Origin: Acidobacteriota bacterium
GTDB taxonomy: Bacteria > Acidobacteriota > Terriglobia > UBA7540
Assembly (NCBI GenBank): GCA_021827245.1
Contig: JAKAWN010000412.1
Coordinates: 1 to 6,045 of the forward strand
Direction: 5' to 3'
DNA: 6,045 nt
Position numbers and translations under genes: made by a program
The notes under the pieces: generated by a model
Database searches by the model: none
The model's input: the letters and a program-made list of their open reading frames with translations, nothing else
What the model was told of the DNA's origin: nothing
In this document: piece after piece, positions 1 through 5,877 of the stretch
Position numbering within the stretch: position 1 is the stretch's first letter
Layout: every line of letters begins with the position of its first letter

Positions 1-3
1 CTG

Positions 4-11
4 CCTCCTTT
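4..11 (-). promoter_or_regulatory. Shine-Dalgarno-like motif of a divergent gene off the left edge
   Basis: Read on the minus strand this is AAAGGAGG, matching the 16S anti-SD sequence. No minus-strand start codon follows within the window. At normal SD spacing of 5-9 nt, a start codon would lie about 2-6 nt beyond position 1. A chance purine run cannot be excluded. Confidence 0.4.
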
Positions 12-72
12 CCCACCGAATGCCCGATACTCCTCGCCGCCTTCAGCGGACAGATCACGTGCTAATTCAACC

Positions 73-87
73 GCACATTTGATGTGC
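73..87. repeat. Perfect 15-bp palindrome (6-bp arms, 3-nt centre)
   Basis: GCACAT (73-78), TTG, ATGTGC (82-87) is a perfect inverted repeat ending 24 nt upstream of the -35 element of the operon promoter. Its right arm overlaps the second of two GTGCTAAT octamers (59-66 and 84-91, 25 nt start to start). The position suits an activator site or an operator for the presumed divergent gene. I do not recognise it as the box of a specific regulator. Confidence 0.35.
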
Positions 88-111
88 TAATGACATGCTG
101 TGAGATAATTC

Positions 112-140
112 TTGACATAAAAGTACAGATTTGCGATAAT
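112..140 (+). promoter_or_regulatory. Sigma-70-type promoter of the iron operon
   Basis: A perfect -35 hexamer TTGACA (112-117) is followed by an ideal 17-nt spacer and a -10 hexamer GATAAT (135-140) that differs from consensus at one base. The predicted transcription start is near 146-148, leaving a leader of about 23 nt before the ATG at 170. The -10 lies inside the imperfect Fur-type repeat (131-145), and the start site lies at the edge of the perfect palindrome (147-163). Repressor binding would therefore block RNA polymerase directly. Confidence 0.8.
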
Positions 141-163
141 TCGGATTTGCGAATTATTCGCAA
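131..163. promoter_or_regulatory. Fur-family operator: 7-1-7 palindrome plus imperfect copy
   Basis: TTGCGAATTATTCGCAA (147-163) is a perfect palindrome of 8-nt arms around one central base. Its core TGCGAAT-T-ATTCGCA follows the 7-1-7 AAT-N-ATT pattern known for Fur-superfamily boxes (Bacillus Fur TGATAATNATTATCA, PerR TTATAATNATTATAA). Sixteen nt upstream is an imperfect copy, TTGCGATAATTCGGA (131-145), which contains the -10 hexamer. Since the first gene downstream encodes a Fur-family protein, negative autoregulation of the whole operon is the simplest inference. Confidence 0.75.
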
Positions 164-169
164 TTAGAC

Positions 170-655
170 ATGGTTCTTGCGAAACACCTCAGGCAACGCC
201 GCTCCGTGACTATCCAGATTCAGGAGCATGGCCTCCGCCTTACCCGTCAGCGAAGGGTTATTGCGGAAGTCCTCCAGCAGGCAGGCGAGCATCTTGATGC
301 CACCGAGGTGCTTCGACGCGCTCGCCTGCAGAAGCCCGGCCTCCATCTGGCGACGGTCTACCGGGCCTTGGAGTCTCTCAAAAAGCTCGGCATCATCGAC
401 GAGCTTGACCTGATGCACGTGAACGGGCACGGACATTACTACGAAGCCCGCACTAGCAAGGACCACATGCACTTCACCTGCCAGCGGTGCGGTGCGGTGT
501 TCGAGATTCAGGATCCGTTGTTTGAAAGGCTGAAGAGCCGGATCGAAGATCGCCACGGTTTTACCCTTCGTGTAGCCCGGCTCGAACTGGGCGGGCTTTG
601 CGGCAGTTGCTCGTCCGAGGCCAAAGAAAGAAGCAAACAAACTGCCGCGTCTTGA
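170..655 (+). CDS. Fur-family metal-dependent transcriptional repressor
   Basis: Cytosolic dimeric winged-helix regulator of 161 aa. The N-terminal DNA-binding domain spans about residues 20-90, with the Fur-typical run TRQRRVIAEVL (25-35) and recognition helix HLATVYRALESL (59-70). The C-terminal dimerisation domain has two CxxC pairs (C104/C107, C144/C147), the expected structural Zn site. Candidate regulatory ligands are H41, E92, H99 and H101 (in DHMHF), with E112 at the position where PerR has its oxidation-sensing Asp; this favours Fur or Zur over PerR. Iron is likely given the neighbours, but the metal cannot be read from sequence. The ATG at 170 lacks a clear SD. A GTG at 206 (residue 13) would give 149 aa, closer to the usual family length, so the start is uncertain. 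It is first in the operon, under a Fur-type operator. Confidence 0.9.
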   Translation: MVLAKHLRQRRSVTIQIQEHGLRLTRQRRVIAEVLQQAGEHLDATEVLRRARLQKPGLHLATVYRALESLKKLGIIDELDLMHVNGHGHYYEARTSKDHMHFTCQRCGAVFEIQDPLFERLKSRIEDRHGFTLRVARLELGGLCGSCSSEAKERSKQTAAS

Positions 656-721
656 TTTTAAAGCAGGAAAAATCCGGCCAGGATTGCTTGAACAAACGAC
701 AGCCCTGGGCAGGGATATATC

Positions 722-1987
722 ATGTTCGACTCATTGGTGATTACACTTCGCGAGGGCGTCGAAGCCGCCCTCATCGTCGGGATCGTCCTCGGCTATCTCA
801 AGAAAGCCGGCCGCGAGGATTGGACCCGATATGTCTGGTGGGGAGTAGGAACGGCGGTCGCCGTCAGCGCAGCGGCGGCGTATTTCCTACAAAGATGGGC
901 TATCAGCGAGGATGCCTACGAAGGCTGGATGATGATGGTGGGCGCAGTCTTTGTGGCTTCTGTCATCGTCTGGATGATGCGGGCGTCCAAGGGGCTTCGG
1001 AAAGAAATCGAAAGCAAGGTTTCTTCGCTATCCATCAAGGCGAGTCGCTCGGGCGCCTGGGGGATTTTCGCATTTGTGCTGCTGATGGTAGCCCGCGAAG
1101 GGGCCGAGACGGCCATCTTTCTGAGCGCCGTCTCCCTGCAGACTACGCAGTTGATGAACTTCATGGGAGCCGTCATAGGCCTGGCGCTGGCGATCGGGCT
1201 TGGCGTGGCGTTCTTCAAAGGAAGCATCAAGGTTAACCTCCGCAAGTTCTTCAGCGTCACCAGTTTGGTGCTTCTGGTGGTTGCAGCGCAATTGCTGATT
1301 TCCGGTTACCACGAACTTTCCGAGGCTGAAATTCTTCCCTCGGGCCCGCGCGCGATGGCCATTATCGGTCCCATCGCCAACAGCGACTCGTTTTTCTTTA
1401 TCGCAGTCGTAGCTCTTTGCCTCTTTATGGTGCTGGCGCAGAAGATCAAGTCCGGCTCGGCTTCAGAAGCCGACCTGGCACAAATGCCGGCGCCTGAGCG
1501 CCGGAAGTTACTGGCTGGCCAGCGGCGAGACCGTTTCTGGAAGACGGCAGCCAGCGCTGTCGGGCTGGTTGTCATCGTTCTGATCAGCGCGGAATTTGTA
1601 TATTCGCGGGTAGCGCAAGCGGTCAAGCCGCCGGTGCAACTAAGCATCGCCAACGGCGTCGTCGAGGTTCCCGTTGCACGGTTAAAGGACGACAAGCTTC
1701 ATCATTACCAGGTGTCGATTGGCGGAACGGAAGTTCGGTTCATTGCCATCATCGATTCATCGGACACGGTGCGCGTCGGTCTCGACGCGTGCCAGATCTG
1801 CGGCGACCAAGGCTACTATCAACAGGGACAGAACGTCATATGCCGGAACTGCGGCTCCGCGGTTTATGTCCCAACCATCGGCTCGGCGGGCGGCTGCAAT
1901 CCCATCCACATTGATTATCTGGTTCGGAACAACACGCTGATCATTTCCAAGGCTGCGCTTGCAAACGCGGCTCGTTATTTCCGCTGA
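722..1987 (+). CDS. FTR1-family high-affinity iron permease fused to a DUF2318 domain
   Basis: Inner-membrane iron permease of 421 aa. Residues 1-242 form the FTR1/EfeU module with about seven membrane segments and both signature motifs, REGVE (10-14) and REGAE (125-129), the REXXE acidic motifs implicated in iron translocation. An eighth hydrophobic segment (about 275-295) leads to a C-terminal domain (about 300-421) with CQIC (357-360), CRNC (374-377) and a GGCNP motif (C392). This is the pattern of DUF2318, the 'Fe-S-containing membrane protein' family. If the FTR1 core has its usual N-out, C-in topology, the extra helix puts the Cys domain on the periplasmic side, where it could bind or reduce iron (inference). 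DUF2318 is usually a separate gene. A modest SD, AGGGA (711-715), lies 6 nt before the ATG. The gene follows the regulator by 66 nt. Confidence 0.92.
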   Translation: MFDSLVITLREGVEAALIVGIVLGYLKKAGREDWTRYVWWGVGTAVAVSAAAAYFLQRWAISEDAYEGWMMMVGAVFVASVIVWMMRASKGLRKEIESKVSSLSIKASRSGAWGIFAFVLLMVAREGAETAIFLSAVSLQTTQLMNFMGAVIGLALAIGLGVAFFKGSIKVNLRKFFSVTSLVLLVVAAQLLISGYHELSEAEILPSGPRAMAIIGPIANSDSFFFIAVVALCLFMVLAQKIKSGSASEADLAQMPAPERRKLLAGQRRDRFWKTAASAVGLVVIVLISAEFVYSRVAQAVKPPVQLSIANGVVEVPVARLKDDKLHHYQVSIGGTEVRFIAIIDSSDTVRVGLDACQICGDQGYYQQGQNVICRNCGSAVYVPTIGSAGGCNPIHIDYLVRNNTLIISKAALANAARYFR

Positions 1988-1991
1988 GACT

Positions 1992-3266
1992 ATGTTGAGC
2001 AGAATTGTCGGAAGATCGCTCACGCGGCGGCGAAGGCGCAAACTCCTGGGAGTGGCCGCCGTCGCAATGGGGATTGCGGTCACCACTGCCGTCGCCACGC
2101 TTTCGCTCAGCGTGGGTGACCGGGTGGCACGCGAGCTGCGATCGTTTGGAGCCAACATCTCCGTAACCCCCGCAGCCGACAGCCTTTCCGTGGCCGTGGG
2201 CGGAGTGGATTACCGTCCCGCGGATACCGGAGCTTTTCTGCCGGAATCAAGCCTGCCCAACCTGCGGAGGATTTTCTGGCGCAACAACATCATGGCCTTC
2301 GCTCCGTTTCTCTATGCTCCTGCTACTGTGAAAGGACATCGGATCGTTTTGATCGGAAGCTGGTTCAATCATGCTATGCGGGTGAACCCCGGCGATGTCT
2401 TCCAGACGGGCCTGGAGAAGATTCATCCAGCCTGGAAGGTCCAAGGTGACTGGCCTCCTGAAGGTTCCTCCGAGTGCCTGGTGGGCCAGGTACTGGCCAA
2501 TGACCTGGGGATCAGACGCGGCGACAGCATGACCTTCCATACCGATGGAGACTCTGCGTCTGCAATCACACTCAAAGTGAGCGGCATTCTTCGCACGGGA
2601 GGCGAAGTGGATGACGAAGCTCTTGCGCCACTGGCCGCTGTGCAGCAATTCACTGGGCTTGCAGGAAAAGTGCGGCGGGTTGAAGTGAGCGCATTGACCA
2701 AGCCTGAAGATGCCTTCGGCCGGTCCGACATTACTAAACTGAGTCCCAGCGAATACGAGCGGTGGTACTGCTCGCCATACGTCACTTCAATTGCCTATCA
2801 GATTCAGCAGGCGATTCCCGGCTCTGAAGCCAAGCCTGTTTACCGGGTGGCCGCGACCGAGGGAAAAATTGTCAACAACATCGGCCTTCTGATGACCCTG
2901 CTCGCTATCGCAGCTCTGGTCACGGCCGCGCTGGCGGTGGCTTCCATGATGTTTGCTATCGTCCTGGAGCGCCGGGCAGAGATCGGCCTGTTCAAATCAC
3001 TGGGAGCAACGAATGCCCGCGTGGCCTCGATATTTCTTCTGGAGGCTTTCGGCGTGGGACTGGTAGGTGGTGTCGTGGGATATGGGTTGGGGAGCTGGAT
3101 GGCAAGCTGGCTGTCACTGGCCGTTTTCGGTGTTCCGACCGGCATTCACTGGGTGATTCTGCCCATCGTCCTGACTCTGGCTCTGCTGGTAGCGCTGGCG
3201 GGAAGCGTCATTCCTTTGTCGAAAGGGCTGAGAGTGTTACCAGCCGCAGTGCTAAGAAATGAGTGA
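1992..3266 (+). CDS. FtsX/MacB-type ABC transporter permease, first of a pair
   Basis: 424-aa inner-membrane permease of the FtsX/LolC/MacB superfamily. It has an Arg-rich N-terminus (RRRRRK, 12-17), TM1 (about 17-40), a large extracytoplasmic domain (about 41-295) and three C-terminal TMs (about 296-325, 345-372, 386-408). The cytoplasmic stretch LERRAEIGLFKSLGAT (325-340) is the typical FtsX-domain motif that couples to the ATPase. The motif SFGANI after TM1 recurs in the next gene as SYGANV. I chose the ATG at 1992, 4 nt after the previous stop. An in-frame TTG at 1959 would overlap the previous gene and add 11 unconserved-looking residues. There is no strong SD, so translation is probably coupled. 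Its substrate is unknown; context suggests a role in periplasmic iron handling beside FTR1. Confidence 0.88.
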   Translation: MLSRIVGRSLTRRRRRKLLGVAAVAMGIAVTTAVATLSLSVGDRVARELRSFGANISVTPAADSLSVAVGGVDYRPADTGAFLPESSLPNLRRIFWRNNIMAFAPFLYAPATVKGHRIVLIGSWFNHAMRVNPGDVFQTGLEKIHPAWKVQGDWPPEGSSECLVGQVLANDLGIRRGDSMTFHTDGDSASAITLKVSGILRTGGEVDDEALAPLAAVQQFTGLAGKVRRVEVSALTKPEDAFGRSDITKLSPSEYERWYCSPYVTSIAYQIQQAIPGSEAKPVYRVAATEGKIVNNIGLLMTLLAIAALVTAALAVASMMFAIVLERRAEIGLFKSLGATNARVASIFLLEAFGVGLVGGVVGYGLGSWMASWLSLAVFGVPTGIHWVILPIVLTLALLVALAGSVIPLSKGLRVLPAAVLRNE

Positions 3267-4494
3267 AAGCGTGGAACAATCCGGCAAGCGCCGTTCGCTT
3301 TTCTGGCGGCTGTGGTTCCGTTCGCTGGTGGTCAGGCGTCCGCAGGCGGCGCTGGCCGTGATTTCCCTGCTGGTGGGCGCGGCACTCGCGTCAATGCTGC
3401 TGAACCTCTATGGCGACGTTCATCGCAAGATGACTCAGGAATTCCGCTCCTATGGCGCCAACGTCATTCTCAGTGGCAAAAGCGCGGCTTCTTCGAATCA
3501 GACATCTTTCGGGGGGGTGATCGACGAAGCAGCCTTCAAGCGGGTGGAATCCATGCGTTCGGAACTCCGCGGACTTACGGCCGCCCCCGTTCTCTACGTG
3601 GTGGCGCGCATTTCGCGTGTTCCGACTGAACCGCGAATCCCGGACTTCGAGAACGTTGTCGCCGTGGGCTCTGACTTCGCCGCCCTCAGAGGTCTTGTGC
3701 CAGGCTGGAGTGTCGAGGCTGGAGCGGGCGATGGTCCGCTGGATCCGGGAACTTGTGCCGTGGGCGCGCATCTTGCCCAGCACTTTCGGCTGAGGCCGGG
3801 CAACACCGTCAAGCTTGCCGTCAAGCAGAACAGTGCTTCTCCGGACAGCCCGACTGCTTCCAAGACTTTTCAAGTGGTGCGAGTGATCTCCACTGGCTCG
3901 TCTGAAGATGACCAGATTTTTGTTCCGCTGGCTGATCTGCAGCAACTTGCAGGGCTGGAAGGCAAAATCAGCGTAATCCAGATGAACATTCCGGGCCAGA
4001 CAGCCAACATCGAGCGTGGAGTTCATGAACTGGCTGCGGATTTTCCGCAATTCCGAGTTCAGCCCATCCGCCAGATCGTGTATTCTCAGGGGAAGGTCCT
4101 GCATACGATTCGTGGGCTTCTGATTTCTTTAATGGCATTGATTCTGGTCATTATTGCTCTGTGCGTGATGGCTACCATGACAGCTATCGTCCTGGAACGC
4201 CGGAAGGATATCGCGGTGATGAAAGCGCTCGGTGCGAGCAATCGGGACGTCACACGGCTGTTCGTCATGGAGGGTGCAAGCCTGGGATTCGTGGCGGGAA
4301 TTGCGGGATTCATCGCCGGCGGATTGCTGGCGACCGTAGTGGGCCAGCGCCTTTTTGGCGTCAACCTCGACATGGTCTGGTGGACGCTGCCGGTGGTCTG
4401 GGGCGCAACAATCCTCCTGGCGGGGCTCGCGACCTTCTTCCCCGTCGGGATCATGCGCAGGATTCAGCCGGCGACGGCGCTCAAAGGAGAATAA
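3259..4494 (+). CDS. FtsX/MacB-type ABC transporter permease, second of a pair
   Basis: 411-aa paralogue of the preceding permease with the same architecture: TM1 (about 29-50), a periplasmic domain (about 51-283) and three C-terminal TMs (about 284-312, 337-362, 375-397). The FtsX coupling motif is LERRKDIAVMKALGAS (312-327). Shared landmarks with its partner include RSYGAN/RSFGAN, IVLERR, LGA-N, FGV and a PA-x-L ending, which supports a heterodimer driven by the single downstream ATPase. Its ATG overlaps the stop of the previous gene by 8 nt (ATGAGTGA), so it should be translated by coupling. FTR1-linked loci such as the Campylobacter p19 cluster also carry two such permeases plus an ATPase. 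The transported molecule cannot be determined from sequence. Confidence 0.88.
   Translation: MSESVEQSGKRRSLFWRLWFRSLVVRRPQAALAVISLLVGAALASMLLNLYGDVHRKMTQEFRSYGANVILSGKSAASSNQTSFGGVIDEAAFKRVESMRSELRGLTAAPVLYVVARISRVPTEPRIPDFENVVAVGSDFAALRGLVPGWSVEAGAGDGPLDPGTCAVGAHLAQHFRLRPGNTVKLAVKQNSASPDSPTASKTFQVVRVISTGSSEDDQIFVPLADLQQLAGLEGKISVIQMNIPGQTANIERGVHELAADFPQFRVQPIRQIVYSQGKVLHTIRGLLISLMALILVIIALCVMATMTAIVLERRKDIAVMKALGASNRDVTRLFVMEGASLGFVAGIAGFIAGGLLATVVGQRLFGVNLDMVWWTLPVVWGATILLAGLATFFPVGIMRRIQPATALKGE
4485..4490 (+). promoter_or_regulatory. Ribosome binding site that fixes a TTG start
   Basis: AGGAGA ends 8 nt before the TTG at 4499, ideal spacing. The frame is open upstream to 4355, but that extension would lie inside the preceding permease gene, and its translation shows no ABC ATPase features. 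The TTG places the protein start at MAFIEVDHLTRQYG, the normal N-terminus of LolD/MacB-type ATPases. Confidence 0.8.
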
Positions 4495-4498
4495 GAAT

Positions 4499-5575
4499 TT
4501 GGCTTTCATTGAGGTCGATCATCTGACAAGGCAGTACGGCAACTCGGTCGCAGCACTGAAGGAGGTTTCATTTACCGTTGATAAAGGCGAGTGGATCGCC
4601 GTGATGGGGCCCTCCGGGTCCGGCAAGAGCACATTGATGAACGTTCTTGGCGGCCTCGACTCGCCGAGTGAAGGTTCGGTGAGAATTGGTGGCGAGGAAA
4701 TCGGTTGTCTCTCGTCGACCGACCTGGCACGGTTCCGCGCGGAGAAGGTCGGCTTCGTTTTCCAGCAGTTCCATCTGGTGCCCTACCTGACGGCTCTGGA
4801 AAATGTCATGCTCGCCCAATATTTTCACAGCCTGGCCGACGAGTCGGAGGCGCGGGAGGCGCTGGTGCGCGTGGGTCTGGGTGACCGGACTCATCATCTG
4901 CCCTCACAGTTGTCGGGTGGCGAACAGCAGCGGGTCTGCGTGGCGCGCGCGCTGATCAACCAGCCCAACCTGATTCTCGCAGATGAGCCGACCGGAAATC
5001 TCGACGAAGTGAATGAGGCGCTGGTGATGGGCCTTTTCACCGAACTCCATCGCGAGGGCCATACCATCGTTATGGTAACGCACGACCCGGGAATTGGCCG
5101 CATGGCCGAGCGCCGCATCGAGCTCCACCACGGAAGGCTTTCCGAGGTTTCGGTGTTTCCGGTTTACGAAGAGGAACTGATCGAGAACCTGCTCAAGACG
5201 GTGTGGCACTACCAGGAAGATACCGGCAAGGCGACGTTCCCGTCTTCAGACCTGCCGGAGTTTGCCCAAAACCGGGCAACCTTTCTGCTGATGGCCCAGG
5301 AAGAACTGATTTGTCTCGGCGGCAATGACATGCTTTCGTTCACTCCGCAGGGGCAGCGGCGCGCCAATGAAGTGATCCGCCGCCACCGCCTTTCTGAACG
5401 ATTGTTCTACGAGATGTTTCAGATCCATGAGGACCTGCTGGACGAGAACGCCTGCAAGATTGAGCACAGTTTAAGCGCTGAAGTTACTGAAAAGCTGTGC
5501 ATTTTCCTCAAGCATCCCCAGACATGCCCGCATGGCTCGCCAATTCCCCCGGGCGCGTGCTGCCCCAGGCGCTAG
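4499..5575 (+). CDS. ABC ATPase (LolD/MacB type) fused to a DtxR-like metal-sensing domain
   Basis: 358-aa cytoplasmic motor for the two FtsX-type permeases. Residues 1-220 form a complete ABC ATPase: Walker A GPSGSGKST (37-45), Q-loop Q89, signature LSGGEQQR (138-145), Walker B LILADEP (158-164), D-loop GNLDE (166-170) and switch His H195. LolD-type ATPases normally end near residue 225-235. This one continues for ~135 residues that match the DtxR/IdeR metal-binding and dimerisation domain: RRHRLSERL (294-302), ACKIEH (318-323) and a terminal CPHGSPIP (343-350). By alignment to DtxR, H296, E300, C319, E322 and H323 match H79, E83, C102, E105 and H106, while D315 replaces H98. Residues 224-290 sit where DtxR has its helix-turn-helix but look weakly conserved. 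It is the last gene of the operon. I infer metal feedback on the ATPase; DNA binding is less likely but not excluded. Confidence 0.9.
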   Translation: MAFIEVDHLTRQYGNSVAALKEVSFTVDKGEWIAVMGPSGSGKSTLMNVLGGLDSPSEGSVRIGGEEIGCLSSTDLARFRAEKVGFVFQQFHLVPYLTALENVMLAQYFHSLADESEAREALVRVGLGDRTHHLPSQLSGGEQQRVCVARALINQPNLILADEPTGNLDEVNEALVMGLFTELHREGHTIVMVTHDPGIGRMAERRIELHHGRLSEVSVFPVYEEELIENLLKTVWHYQEDTGKATFPSSDLPEFAQNRATFLLMAQEELICLGGNDMLSFTPQGQRRANEVIRRHRLSERLFYEMFQIHEDLLDENACKIEHSLSAEVTEKLCIFLKHPQTCPHGSPIPPGACCPRR

Positions 5576-5877
5576 CTATCGCTTCCCCACGCAACGACCG
5601 AAAGCAGTGTCAGCTGGGCGCCTGCGAATTGAACCGCTGCAATAGAACAGCTCGTTGACCACGGTGTGGATTCCGCCCGGGTCGCAGCGTGAACTGATGC
5701 GCGAGACAGGCCAAAAGAAGTGCCACCGTCAATCTTCGTATCTTGCGAATGCTTTTTCCGGTAAGATCACCTCTCTGGGAACCAACTGTCGTTACTTAGA
5801 GGAGTGAGATCAAGGTCATCATGGAGCCCCCTGAGCGAATACTTGAACGGCTGGGAATGTGAGAGGTAGAAGCAGAT
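5576..5877. other. Intergenic region between the iron operon and the MetE-like gene
   Basis: I see no convincing gene, terminator or recognised riboswitch in these 302 bases. CAGGCGC (5566-5572, within the end of the ATPase gene) and GCGCCTG (5618-5624) could pair, but the loop is about 45 nt and no U-tract follows, so this is not a standard intrinsic terminator. Open frames are short: 36 codons at 5697-5807 and 13 codons at 5821-5862. TTGCGA (5743-5748) and TAAGAT (5762-5767) resemble promoter hexamers, but their 13-nt spacing is too short. Confidence 0.6.
5821..5862 (+). other. Possible 13-codon leader ORF before the MetE-like gene
   Basis: ATG (5821) to TGA (5860-5862) encodes MEPPERILERLGM, in the same frame as the MetE-like start at 5878 and ending 15 nt before it. 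AAGG (5812-5815), 5 nt upstream, is a weak SD. It could be a translated leader or simply chance. It has no run of methionine or other regulatory codons that would suggest attenuation. Confidence 0.15.

Larger units (their letters stand above)
1..111. other. Upstream intergenic region, probably divergent
   Basis: No coding sequence on either strand is convincing here. On the minus strand, positions 11-4 read AAAGGAGG, a near-perfect Shine-Dalgarno sequence only 3 nt from the left edge, so a leftward gene probably begins just outside the window. The stretch also holds the palindrome at 73-87 and two copies of the octamer GTGCTAAT (59-66 and 84-91). I infer a divergent promoter region shared with the operon that starts at 170. 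Confidence 0.45.

Noticed and set aside
59..87. CIRCE-like HrcA operator
   Set aside because: Only ATTAGCAC half-sites in direct orientation are present. The required inverted TTAGCACTC-N9-GAGTGCTAA arrangement is missing.
164..640. 158-codon minus-strand open frame opposite the Fur-family gene
   Set aside because: Almost fully overlaps a clear Fur-family gene with promoter and operator on the + strand; no family features of its own.
598..1236. 212-codon + strand open frame overlapping the Fur and FTR1 genes
   Set aside because: Arg-rich shadow translation of the FTR1 gene in another frame, with no domain features.
1959..1991. Upstream TTG start for the first FtsX-type permease
   Set aside because: It would overlap the FTR1 gene by 29 nt and add 11 residues without family character. 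The ATG at 1992 sits 4 nt after the preceding stop and gives a normal N-terminus.
3391..4104. 237-codon minus-strand open frame opposite the second permease
   Set aside because: Antisense shadow of a well-supported membrane protein gene; the composition is rich in His, Arg and Ser and no motif is recognisable.
4355..4498. 48-residue N-terminal extension of the ABC ATPase frame
   Set aside because: It lies entirely inside the second permease gene, reads as low-complexity Ser/Arg/Trp and precedes a well-placed SD and TTG start at 4499.
5566..5624. Possible terminator hairpin after the ATPase gene
   Set aside because: CAGGCGC and GCGCCTG are complementary, but they are separated by about 45 nt, the first arm is inside the coding region, and no T-run follows.
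5743..5767. Promoter for the MetE-like gene (TTGCGA / TAAGAT)
   Set aside because: The 13-nt spacing is too short for a sigma-70 promoter.
5697..5807. 36-codon + strand ORF in the gap before the MetE-like gene
   Set aside because: No SD, no recognisable motif, and the length is expected by chance. Listed only because it contains two cysteines that might draw attention.
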